15,549 nucleotides of DNA, from NCBI GenBank assembly GCA_049680625.1, contig JBAUID010000020.1, positions 1 to 15,549 on the forward strand, given 5' to 3'. Of the stretch, positions 7,383 through 14,317 are shown in pieces (position 1 is the first letter of the stretch; each line of letters begins with the position of its first letter). The translations under genes and the position numbers were made by a program. The notes beneath the pieces are model-generated. The model was not told the DNA's origin, did not search any database, and saw nothing but the letters and a program-made list of their open reading frames with translations. This stretch comes from JAUIAI01 sp049680625 (GTDB lineage Bacteria > Pseudomonadota > Gammaproteobacteria > Burkholderiales > Burkholderiaceae_E).

Positions 7383-7693
7383 ACGACCCTGCCTGCTGGG
7401 TAATGATGGTGAAATCGCCGGTGTATTGGCGCGCACCGGCCTGGCACTTGGTGCGATAGAAGCCTCGGTGAACACCATCATCACCCGGAAAGTCACGGCC
7501 CCCGAGTTGTTCGACGAAACGCCGGTTGGTCTACGCAGAAGGCGAACGATGGTCGAAGGCGCACAGCGTCTTGAACAAAGCACTGATGCTCTTGCAGCAT
7601 CCCGCACACCAACCCTGGACGTTATTTGTGCTGGGTATTGAGCCCGCTGCAACTGATGCAGCGCCTGGCCGCGCTGGTGCCGCGGCCCCGGCT
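7383..7693 (+). other. scrambled 310-bp scar region
   Basis: No normal gene is seen between the SnoaL-like stop and the ABC remnant. One frame stays open from the end of the SnoaL-like gene to a TGA at 7639-7641, with no ribosome site and no family I can assign; the phrase FDETPVG in it is only weakly like phosphohexomutases. Another frame ends with an IS91-type transposase scrap (7638-7694). I read this as several unrelated fragments joined by successive deletions or insertions. Confidence 0.5.
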
Positions 7694-7694
7694 A
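7638..7694 (+). mobile_element. scrap of IS91-family transposase
   Basis: The frame beginning with the TTG at 7638 encodes LSPLQLMQRLAALVPRPRL. This is very close to the conserved block of IS91-type Y2 transposases that is normally followed by an HLxRFHG sequence. Here it is cut off at about 7694, where the ABC ATPase remnant begins, and the frame stops at 7710. Only about 19 residues remain. Confidence 0.65.
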
Positions 7695-8182
7695 GAGTCG
7701 CGGAGGGTCTAACCCTGGTCCCCGAAGGGCGGTTGATTTTTCCGGATATGACGGAGCAGGAGAACCTGCGGGTTGGTGCCATTAATCCGCGGGCGCGTTT
7801 GGCGCGCAGCAATACAATGGCCAGCGTGCTCGATCTGTTTCCGCGTTTGGCCGAACGATTGCATCAACTGGGTGGCACCTTATCCGGAGGGGAGCAACAA
7901 ATGCTGGCATTGGGGCGTGGCCTCATGGCTCAGCCGCGTTTGTTGTTGCTTGATGGGCCGACGCTTGGCCTTGCACCAGGCATTGCCCGGGAGATCTTCC
8001 AGATTGTGCCGCGACTGGTAGCCAGTGGTGTGACCGTCCTGATCGCTGAACAAGATGTTCGTCGTACCCAGCAAATGGCAGACTACGCGTATTTGATCGA
8101 TAACGGCCGCATCGGCCTGCATGGCAGAGGGGCGCAGTTGCTGGACGACCCCCAGGTGCGACGTGCGTACCTGGGCCTTTGA
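7694..8182 (+). pseudogene. truncated LivF-like branched-chain amino-acid-type ABC ATPase
   Basis: The remnant holds the C-terminal two thirds of a Liv-type ATPase: RVAEGLTLVPEGRLIFPDMT, the signature LSGGEQQMLALGRGLM, Walker B, VTVLIAEQDV and the closing RRAYLGL. The N-terminal part with Walker A (GxxGxGKT) is missing, because the 5' side runs into the IS91 scrap near 7694. In Walker B the catalytic Glu is changed: the sequence is LLLLDGPTLGLAP (GAT GGG at 7952-7957), where family members have DEP. Both defects exclude ATP hydrolysis. The family exports or imports nothing by itself; it powers LivHM-type importers, none of which is present here. The longer open frame reaching back to 7526 is not ABC-like in its first part. 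Confidence 0.8.
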
Positions 8183-8241
8183 TAAACACTTACTGAAGAT
8201 TTTTAGTTATACGTGCAGCTATGACCTGGACAGGGCCGGGC

Positions 8242-8314
8242 CAGACCGTTGCCAACAGTGGTCTGTCACCTCACGTGAAAACTATCAGCGTATTTGCAGA
8301 CCGTTAGCCAACAG
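8242..8314 (+). repeat. imperfect 17/18-bp direct repeat at the end of the tetR-like gene
   Basis: CAGACCGTTGCCAACAG at 8242-8258 recurs as CAGACCGTTAGCCAACAG at 8297-8314 with one inserted A. The second copy contains the last codon region of the TetR gene on the minus strand. The pair is flanked by GGGCCGG (8233-8239) and CCGGCCC (8315-8321), which are inverted to each other. The first copy also forms a CAGACC/GGTCTG hairpin (8242-8264). Confidence 0.6.
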
Positions 8315-8999
8315 CCGGCCCCATCAGCCGCGCACAAACCACGTGCACCATCTTCTCCACGTCAACATCAATCTCGGCCACGTTCAGCATGTCGTCGATG
8401 AGTAGCACGGCGGTGCCGTGAACAAAGGTCCACATTGGCAGCGCCAGTTCCAGGACTTGTTCGTCGATGGCCTTTTTCTTTAACGAGCTGGCGACTTCAT
8501 TGAGCAGTACGCCATAGGTTTCTGCGCCGTGGCTTTCCAGGCGTTGGTGTCTTTCTTCGTCGTCGCACGGGCGGAACATCAGGCGGAACAGTTTGGGTTC
8601 GCGCCTGGCAAAGTCCACGTAGCCAACACCCAGCGCTGTGAGTGATTCAATCGATCCGCTCGGTAAGCCGGCAATCGCATTGGTCAGGTCTGCCTTCATA
8701 TCGTCCAGGCCCTGCATGACGACATGGTCTAGCAAGTCGTCCCGGTTCTCGAAGTGTCGGTACGGCGCGGCAATGCTCACACCGGCCAGCTTGCAGGCCT
8801 CGGCCACCTTGAACTGATCCGCCCCGTGCTCGCGAATCAGCTGTTTGGCGGCCTGCAGCAGCTGGCGGCGCAGGTCACCGTGGTGATACGCGTCTTTGGA
8901 TCGGATGGCTTGCTGCTTCGGCACGATTTTGGGCAGTGAATGTACTTGAAGGGCTGCAGGGGTTGGGACTAAGGGCCTGATTTGGCGGCACTTTGCCAC
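8304..8999 (-). CDS. TetR/AcrR-family repressor, probably of the divergent RND pump
   Basis: The 231-residue protein has a TetR N-terminal DNA-binding domain: YHHGDLRRQLLQAA at about 38-51 and the helix-turn-helix at about 63-84, ending in GVSIAAPYRHFENRDDLL. Its C-domain carries the WHG-type signature (Trp190, His194, Gly195 in WTFVHG) of one TetR ligand-binding subfamily. It is divergent from the RND adaptor gene with two palindromic sites between them, the classic layout of a local efflux repressor. The start is uncertain: the GTG at 8999 has AGGA 14 nt upstream, and a later GTG just before PKQQAIRSK would give a shorter N-terminus more like other family members. There is no ATG before the DNA-binding domain. 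The inducer cannot be read from the sequence. Confidence 0.85.
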   Translation of the reverse strand: MAKCRQIRPLVPTPAALQVHSLPKIVPKQQAIRSKDAYHHGDLRRQLLQAAKQLIREHGADQFKVAEACKLAGVSIAAPYRHFENRDDLLDHVVMQGLDDMKADLTNAIAGLPSGSIESLTALGVGYVDFARREPKLFRLMFRPCDDEERHQRLESHGAETYGVLLNEVASSLKKKAIDEQVLELALPMWTFVHGTAVLLIDDMLNVAEIDVDVEKMVHVVCARLMGPAVG

Positions 9000-9048
9000 G
9001 TTTTGTCTCTGTTTCCTGGCTGAATGCCACGAGTACCGCGATGGGTAA

Positions 9049-9094
9049 TTGACCCGTTATGTTAATGACTTTAACATAAGTTAAGTCAATTAAC
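9049..9094 (+). promoter_or_regulatory. divergent promoter with two tandem TetR-type operators
   Basis: Two palindromes share the form GTTAA-N5-TTAAC, at 9061-9075 and 9080-9094, with centres 19 bp apart. The first extends to 9-bp arms (TTATGTTAA at 9057-9065, TTAACATAA at 9071-9079). A sigma70-like promoter for the RND genes, TTGACC (9049-9054), 17 nt, TAACAT (9072-9077), is covered by the first site. On the minus strand TTGACT (9089-9084) and TAACAT (9064-9059) could serve the tetR gene, although with a long 19-nt gap. A bound repressor would block both directions. Confidence 0.75.
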
Positions 9095-9097
9095 ATT

Positions 9098-9116
9098 CGC
9101 AACCTGACGGGTTGCG
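9098..9116 (+). other. leader hairpin upstream of the RND adaptor gene
   Basis: CGCAACC (9098-9104) and GGTTGCG (9110-9116) form a perfect 7-bp stem with loop TGACG. It would lie near the 5' end of the roughly 160-nt leader of the pump mRNA. No T-run follows, so mRNA protection is more likely than termination. Confidence 0.4.
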
Positions 9117-9245
9117 GGCCGCTGGCGAAGGGGTCGGCATGGTTGTTCCGGTTACTAACGGCACCTTCACCACAGCTTCATCAGCCGTTAACGGCATCTC
9201 TACACACTCGATTCACCAACGCCGAACATCTCCAAGAGGCCGGCC

Positions 9246-10433
9246 ATGCAACAAGACAACCCAACTCCCGCCACCACCGAATCTTCCGTGGACACTCCCA
9301 AACACGAAAGCGGTTGGCGCCGCGGCTGGCGCGGCATCATGGTGATGGGGCACGCAGCCATTGCAATTGGCCTGATCGCGGGGCTGGTGATGGTGTTGCA
9401 GCAGCGAGCGGATGCGGTCAGCCCAATTGCCAGCCTGCCGGCCGTATCGGTAGACACGGCAATTGCCCGGCAGGAATCGGGCTATGAAACCACGCACCGG
9501 TTTACCGGCCGCATAGAGGCAGTGCGCCAGACCTCGGTCAGTGCCGAGCTGGGTGGCAAGGTCAACAAGATCCTGGTTCGCGAGGGCCAGCGGGTAAACA
9601 GTGGTGATGTCATTGCCCGCCTGGATACGCGTTCGTTGCGGGCGCAACGCGCGGAGCAGGCGGCGCGACGACGTACGCTGGAAAAGGATCGAGAGCTGGC
9701 CGAGCTGAATGCCAACCGCCAAAAAACGCTCAAGGACAAGGGATTCAGTTCTGGCCAGGCATGGGATGCGGCGCGCTTGCAACTAGAGACGGTAGAGTCG
9801 TCTTTACAGCAGCTCGATGCATCGATACGAACAATTAATGTTTCTGTTGGCAAGGCGGTCGTACGCGCGCCGTTCAGCGGTACGGTCGGTGCCCGCCTGG
9901 TTGATGAAGGCACAATGCTGGCGCCGGGTACGCCTATCTTGTCGTTGTTCGACTCGGGTTCTTCGCAGGTACGCGTTGGTTTGCCGCCGGCCATTGCAAC
10001 CACCTTGCAGGCGGAGCAGTCATACACGCTGGCAACCTCAGCCGGCCAGGTCAATGCAGAACTGGTGCAGGTGCGTCCTGACTTGAACGAGGTGACGCGC
10101 ACTGTTACGGCAATTTTCTCTGTGGCATCGGAAGATCTGCCGCGGTACGGCCAGCTTGCCGAACTGGTCCTGCCGACTCGCCAGGACACAGTGGGTTTCT
10201 GGCTGCCGCTTAGTGCACTCAAGGCAGGGCAGCGCGGCCTGTGGAATGTACTGGTTGTCATGGAGAAAGATGATCAACCCGTGGTCGCCCGGGAAGCTGT
10301 TGAGGTGATCCACGCCGACGGTGACAACGTATTCGTGCGCGGCACCTTGACTGACGGCGCGCGCTACGTCCGTGACGGTGTGCATCGGGTCACAGTTGGC
10401 CAGCCGGTTCGGTTGAGTGACGGGCGGAGTTGA
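9246..10433 (+). CDS. RND efflux periplasmic adaptor (AcrA/MexE-like)
   Basis: The 395-residue protein links an RND permease to an outer-membrane channel. A short cytoplasmic N-terminus is followed by a membrane anchor at about 31-51; there is no lipobox, so it is anchored by a helix. The lipoyl half-motifs are at about 96-127 (ELGGKVNKILVREGQRVNSG) and 204-230 (VRAPFSGTVGARLVDEG), separated by a coiled-coil hairpin at about 131-196 rich in Glu, Arg, Ala and Leu. Beta-barrel and membrane-proximal domains follow. The ATG at 9246 has AAGAGG about 7 nt upstream. The stop codon lies 3 nt before the permease start, so the two genes form an operon. Transcription probably starts near 9083 and is under the divergent TetR. 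No outer-membrane factor gene is present; a housekeeping TolC-like channel would be needed. Confidence 0.9.
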   Translation: MQQDNPTPATTESSVDTPKHESGWRRGWRGIMVMGHAAIAIGLIAGLVMVLQQRADAVSPIASLPAVSVDTAIARQESGYETTHRFTGRIEAVRQTSVSAELGGKVNKILVREGQRVNSGDVIARLDTRSLRAQRAEQAARRRTLEKDRELAELNANRQKTLKDKGFSSGQAWDAARLQLETVESSLQQLDASIRTINVSVGKAVVRAPFSGTVGARLVDEGTMLAPGTPILSLFDSGSSQVRVGLPPAIATTLQAEQSYTLATSAGQVNAELVQVRPDLNEVTRTVTAIFSVASEDLPRYGQLAELVLPTRQDTVGFWLPLSALKAGQRGLWNVLVVMEKDDQPVVAREAVEVIHADGDNVFVRGTLTDGARYVRDGVHRVTVGQPVRLSDGRS

Positions 10434-10436
10434 GCG

Positions 10437-13400
10437 ATGTCTGATGATGTCAGAACACTCGATGAATCGACGCACGACACGGTGCCAGCGGGCGCACCGG
10501 AAGTAGCTAAAGCAACAGACGGAATGGCAGTTCGTGCCAACATGTTCTTCGAACGGCCCCGCCTGGTCGCACTGGCCATGTTGGTCATCATTGCGGCTGG
10601 TCTGTCTGCTTTCCTGTCGATTGGTCGCCAGGAAGATCCGGCAATTACCAACCTGTTTGCAAACATTACCACGGTGTATCCGGGCGCCGACCCTGAAAGG
10701 GTTGAGGCCTTGGTTACCGAACCGCTGGAGCGCGGCCTGCGTGAAATTTCCGAAATTGGGGATGTGAATTCCACCTCGGCAACGGGCATTTCCATTGTGT
10801 CGGTGGAGTTGCGTGACACGATAGACAAAGACCTGATTGAATCGGTCTGGTCTGAGATCCGTGACGTGCTCAGCGATGTCACCACCAGTTTTCCTGCCGG
10901 GGTATTACCGCCCGAGTTTGACAACGATATCACCGGCGCATTTGCGTCGATCAGTGTCCTGGTGCCCGGGAACCCTGATACGCCACCGGCAATCATGAGC
11001 CGGTATGCGCAGCGCCTGTCCGACGTGATGCGGGCGGTGCCGGGTACGCGTATGGTCGAGGTGATTGGCCAGCCCGACGAGGAAATCCTTATCACCGTGG
11101 ATTCCGTGGCACTCACGGCGCTTGGTTTGACCGTGGATGCGTTGGCGCAGCGGGTTGCCGCGGCGGACGCAAAGGTACGCGCGGGAAGGGTGCGGGCGAA
11201 CAATTCGGACTTTTTGATCGAGGTACAGGGCGAGTTCACTTCCCTGGACCGCTTGGGCAACGTGCCTGTCATCAGCGCACCGGACGGGTCGGTAACGCGC
11301 CTGGCCGACATTGCCCGCCTTGAAAAGGCAGAGACAGCGCCGCAGTCAGCCACGGTGTTGAGCAATGGCATCGGCGCGGTAATGGTTGGTGCCCGGGTGA
11401 CCGACGGCATCCAGGTAGATGCATGGACCAGTCGGCTCGAGCGCCGGATTGCCGAGTTTGAACAAGAGCTGCCGGCGTCACTGACGCATGAACGTATCTT
11501 TGACCAGAGCCGTTACACCGCGGAACGCTTGTCTGACGTTGCACAAAACATGCTGATTGGTGTGACCCTGGTAATACTGGTGTTGCTGCTGACCCTGGGT
11601 TTCCGTGCTGCCGCCATTGTGGCGCTGGTGCTGCCCTTGGTGGGGCTGGCTACCATTGCCACGCTCAATTTTATGGGTATGTCGATTCAGCAGATGTCGG
11701 TGACCGGCTTGATCGTCGCTTTGGGCCTGCTGGTGGATGCGGCCATCGTGATGACTGACGACATTGCACAGCAGATATCACGCGGCAAACCGCGTGGGCA
11801 GGCTGCCGCCCTGGCCACTCGCAAGCTGGGTGCACCGCTGCTGGCATCCACGGTAACGACTGCATTGGCATTTATGCCGATGGTGGTGCTGCCCGGCGCA
11901 CCCGGTGACTTTGTCGGCTCAATTGCAATCTCGGTCATTGTCATGTTGTTCTGGTCGCTAATCATCGCCATGACGCTGACCCCGGCGCTCGCGGCCTGGT
12001 TTTTGCCGCGCCGGACCAACAGTTCGTCCTGGCTGTCCACCGGTATTCAAGCCGAGGCCCTGGGTCGCTTGTTTGCCAGCTCATTGCGCTGGGCCATGTA
12101 TCACCCATTGAACGCGGTGCTTTATGCGCTCGTGCTGCCGATTGCCGGTTTCCTGACGATGGCTACGCTGATCCCGCAGTTTTTCCCGGGGGTGGACCGT
12201 GATCAGTTTCATATCGAAGTGACCATGCCGCCGGGTACGGCAATCAACCGCACCAAAGCACTGGTAGCTGACATGGATGAAAGCATTCGCGGCACGAATG
12301 GCATTGAAAGAGTCAGCTGGGTTATAGGCCGTAACGCACCGGCGTTCTACTACAACATGCAGACGGTGCGTGATAATGCGCCGGGCTTTGCGCATGCGCT
12401 GGTGACAACAGATTCACCCACTGACACCGCCCGCCTGGTACCAATGCTGCAACAACGGCTTGGTAAGGACTTCCCGCAGGCAGAGATCCTGGTGCGGGAT
12501 CTGGTCCAGGGCCCACCGGTGTCGGCCCCGGTTGAGTTGCGACTGATTTCCACCGACCTGGCGCAACTGCGCGAGGCGGGTGATGCGTTACGCAGGATTG
12601 TTGCCGAGGTGCCAGAGGTGACGTTGGCGCGTACATCCCTGGATGGCGGTGCCCCAAAGTTAAGTTTCAAGGTGGATGAAGACAGCGCCCGTCTCGCCGG
12701 GCTGTCCTTGACCGACATTGCACGCCAGCTCGAGGCGGGTCTGGAAGGGGTGCGCGCGGGATCCTTGATCGAGGCTACTGAAGAGTTGCCGGTGCGCATT
12801 CGGGTGGGTAATGCCCGGCGCTCAGATCTTGGCTTTATTCGCAACTTCAATTTGCAGGCACCAGGGCAGGGTAGCGCTGCGGACGGTATGCCACGCACCA
12901 CGCCGCTGTCTGCTATTGCCCAGCCGTCATTGATTCCGGCGCAAAGTGGCATCCGGCGGCTAAACGGCGAGCGGATTAACATGGTGCAGGGATTTATTCA
13001 GTACGGTGTTTTGCCCGAGGCTGCATTGACCACGGTGGTGAAAGCAATTGAAGACTCCGGTTACCAGTTGCCATCCGGCGTGCGGCTGGAACTGGGCGGT
13101 GATGCGGATGCCCGGGCTGACACAATCAACAACCTGATTGCGCCGCTGGGTTTTATCGTCACGCTGTCCATCGGAACGGTGGTTATGGTGTTCAATTCAT
13201 TCCGGCTGGCGGGTATTACCTTGATGGTGGCGGGGCTGTCCGCCGGCCTCAGTATTTTCGCCCTGGCGGTGTTCCAGTATCCGTTTGGCATTACCGCAGT
13301 TATTGGCGTGATCGGTTCTATTGGCGTGTCAATTAACGCGGCTATCATTATTCTGTCTGCCTTGCAGGCCGATGAAGGTGCACGGGCCGGTGACAGGGAA

Positions 13401-13745
13401 AGTATGGTTGCGGTGGTATCCCGGTCCAGCCGGCACATTGTCTCGACAACCATTACCACTTTTGGCGGGTTTCTGCCGTTGATCCTGGACGGTGGCGGCT
13501 TCTGGCCACCGTTTGCAATGTCGGTAGCTGGCGGTGTGCTGCTGTCCACCGTGGTGTCGTTTTACTTCACACCACCGATGTTCGCGATGCTTTATGCACG
13601 GCGTGCGCAGGGTGAAAAGGCAGTTGTCAGGCAAAAGTCCGATGAAACAGACGCGCGTGCGGAGTCGGATACCGTGTCGGATGCCGATACTCGGCGCATG
13701 CGCGGCGGGGCCCAGCCGGCAATGGCGACAGGCCAGGCGGACTGA
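10437..13745 (+). CDS. RND efflux permease (HAE-1-like superfamily) with altered proton-relay residues
   Basis: The 1102-residue inner-membrane transporter has the usual duplicated layout: TM1 at about 42-61, a large periplasmic loop, TM2-6 from about 370, TM7 near 558, a second loop, and TM8-12 from about 900 to 1055. It would export hydrophobic compounds by proton antiport with the adjacent adaptor. In TM4 the AcrB Asp407-Asp408 pair appears as Asp434-Ala435 (GLLVDAAIVM). In TM10 the position of AcrB Lys940 appears as Asn967 (VSINAAII). Thus only one of three canonical relay residues is kept. Related divergent RND proteins have DN in TM4, so this may be a subfamily trait. An alternative start at 10524 would remove a 29-residue polar extension. 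A charged C-terminal tail follows TM12. No frameshift is seen. Confidence 0.9.
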   Translation: MSDDVRTLDESTHDTVPAGAPEVAKATDGMAVRANMFFERPRLVALAMLVIIAAGLSAFLSIGRQEDPAITNLFANITTVYPGADPERVEALVTEPLERGLREISEIGDVNSTSATGISIVSVELRDTIDKDLIESVWSEIRDVLSDVTTSFPAGVLPPEFDNDITGAFASISVLVPGNPDTPPAIMSRYAQRLSDVMRAVPGTRMVEVIGQPDEEILITVDSVALTALGLTVDALAQRVAAADAKVRAGRVRANNSDFLIEVQGEFTSLDRLGNVPVISAPDGSVTRLADIARLEKAETAPQSATVLSNGIGAVMVGARVTDGIQVDAWTSRLERRIAEFEQELPASLTHERIFDQSRYTAERLSDVAQNMLIGVTLVILVLLLTLGFRAAAIVALVLPLVGLATIATLNFMGMSIQQMSVTGLIVALGLLVDAAIVMTDDIAQQISRGKPRGQAAALATRKLGAPLLASTVTTALAFMPMVVLPGAPGDFVGSIAISVIVMLFWSLIIAMTLTPALAAWFLPRRTNSSSWLSTGIQAEALGRLFASSLRWAMYHPLNAVLYALVLPIAGFLTMATLIPQFFPGVDRDQFHIEVTMPPGTAINRTKALVADMDESIRGTNGIERVSWVIGRNAPAFYYNMQTVRDNAPGFAHALVTTDSPTDTARLVPMLQQRLGKDFPQAEILVRDLVQGPPVSAPVELRLISTDLAQLREAGDALRRIVAEVPEVTLARTSLDGGAPKLSFKVDEDSARLAGLSLTDIARQLEAGLEGVRAGSLIEATEELPVRIRVGNARRSDLGFIRNFNLQAPGQGSAADGMPRTTPLSAIAQPSLIPAQSGIRRLNGERINMVQGFIQYGVLPEAALTTVVKAIEDSGYQLPSGVRLELGGDADARADTINNLIAPLGFIVTLSIGTVVMVFNSFRLAGITLMVAGLSAGLSIFALAVFQYPFGITAVIGVIGSIGVSINAAIIILSALQADEGARAGDRESMVAVVSRSSRHIVSTTITTFGGFLPLILDGGGFWPPFAMSVAGGVLLSTVVSFYFTPPMFAMLYARRAQGEKAVVRQKSDETDARAESDTVSDADTRRMRGGAQPAMATGQAD

Positions 13746-13755
13746 TTGTTCCGCC
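13736..13755 (+). terminator. weak hairpin at the end of the RND operon
   Basis: GGCGGA (13736-13741) and TCCGCC (13750-13755) form a perfect 6-bp stem with an 8-nt loop that includes the permease stop codon. The 3' arm directly abuts the left end of the second IS6 remnant. No T-run follows, so termination is uncertain; the insertion may have replaced the original downstream sequence. Confidence 0.3.
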
Positions 13756-14223
13756 GGTTGTGTTGCAGGAACGGCAAATTAGAATCGAGTTTTCACCTTG
13801 AGGCATTGTCATGCCCCGTTCACGCCACGAAGATGTTGCCTTCAAATATCGCCACTTTGATCAAGACGTCTTTGTATTGTGTGTTTGCTGGTACGTCAGC
13901 TACCGGCTGCGCTATCGTGACCTGGGTTATGGTCAATCAACGCTGGCACTATTTGTATCGAGCGGTCGACAAACAGGGGAGAACCGTCGACTTCAAACAC
14001 CGTAAAGATCGTGGCATCGAAGCAGCAAAGGCCTTCTTTCGCAAAGCGTTGGAAGGCAATGGTGGTCGACCGCCTAAAAGGTCACCTTAGATAGTCACGC
14101 ACCCGGCGCGCGACGGTTTACTATGCGAACTGCCTGGGATCGCGCACTATTCGGGGCGAACTGAATACTCTGGAGCAACTGGGTAACCTTGGACGCTTTA
14201 TGATTCCATTGCTGCAAACCACC
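13756..14223 (+). mobile_element. decayed second IS6-family element
   Basis: The left end GGTTGTGTTGCAGGAACGG (13756-13774) resembles IS6-family termini. A candidate right end, read inward from 14223 as GGTGGTTTGCAGCAATGG, matches about 15 of 19 positions with one gap. Between them lie pieces of a transposase that is different from the one at 2510. If both ends are right, the copy has shrunk to about 468 bp. No 8-bp target duplication is visible. The left end is better supported than the right end. Confidence 0.5.
13811..14098 (+). pseudogene. IS6-family transposase remnant with at least two lesions
   Basis: From the ATG at 13811 the frame encodes a typical IS6 N-terminus: FKYRHFDQDVFVLCVCWYVSYRLRYRDL. 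At about 13924 the match jumps to the other side of the first catalytic Asp, in another frame, giving QRWHYLYRAVDKQGRTVDF, DRGIEAAKAFFRKALEGNGG. About 60 residues are lost at this junction. At the A-run 14076-14079 a second shift, probably one missing base, returns to the original frame, where KVTLD (14078-14092) is the next expected family motif. After SH at 14098 no further transposase similarity is seen. The catalytic residues needed for transposition are missing. Confidence 0.75.
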
Positions 14224-14317
14224 TTTCGATGGCCGGTAGCGCGATCGCCATAGTGCGGCGCGAATGACCTCATCGTTGGCGCCAAATCCTGGAATTCGTT
14301 TGGTAACGGAGCCTTTT

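Noticed and set aside
7384..7641. Plus-strand frame with FDETPVG, possibly a phosphohexomutase fragment
   Set aside because: Only one short phrase is similar, without any catalytic motif, so the assignment is not supportable.
10364..11410. 348-codon open frame on the minus strand
   Set aside because: It lies antisense to the RND permease and adaptor, is rich in Ser, Arg and Thr as expected of antisense frames in GC-rich genes, and has no recognisable domain.
12350..12982. 210-codon open frame on the minus strand
   Set aside because: It is a shadow of the permease gene with low-complexity Ser/Arg/Ala composition and no ribosome site that I can see.
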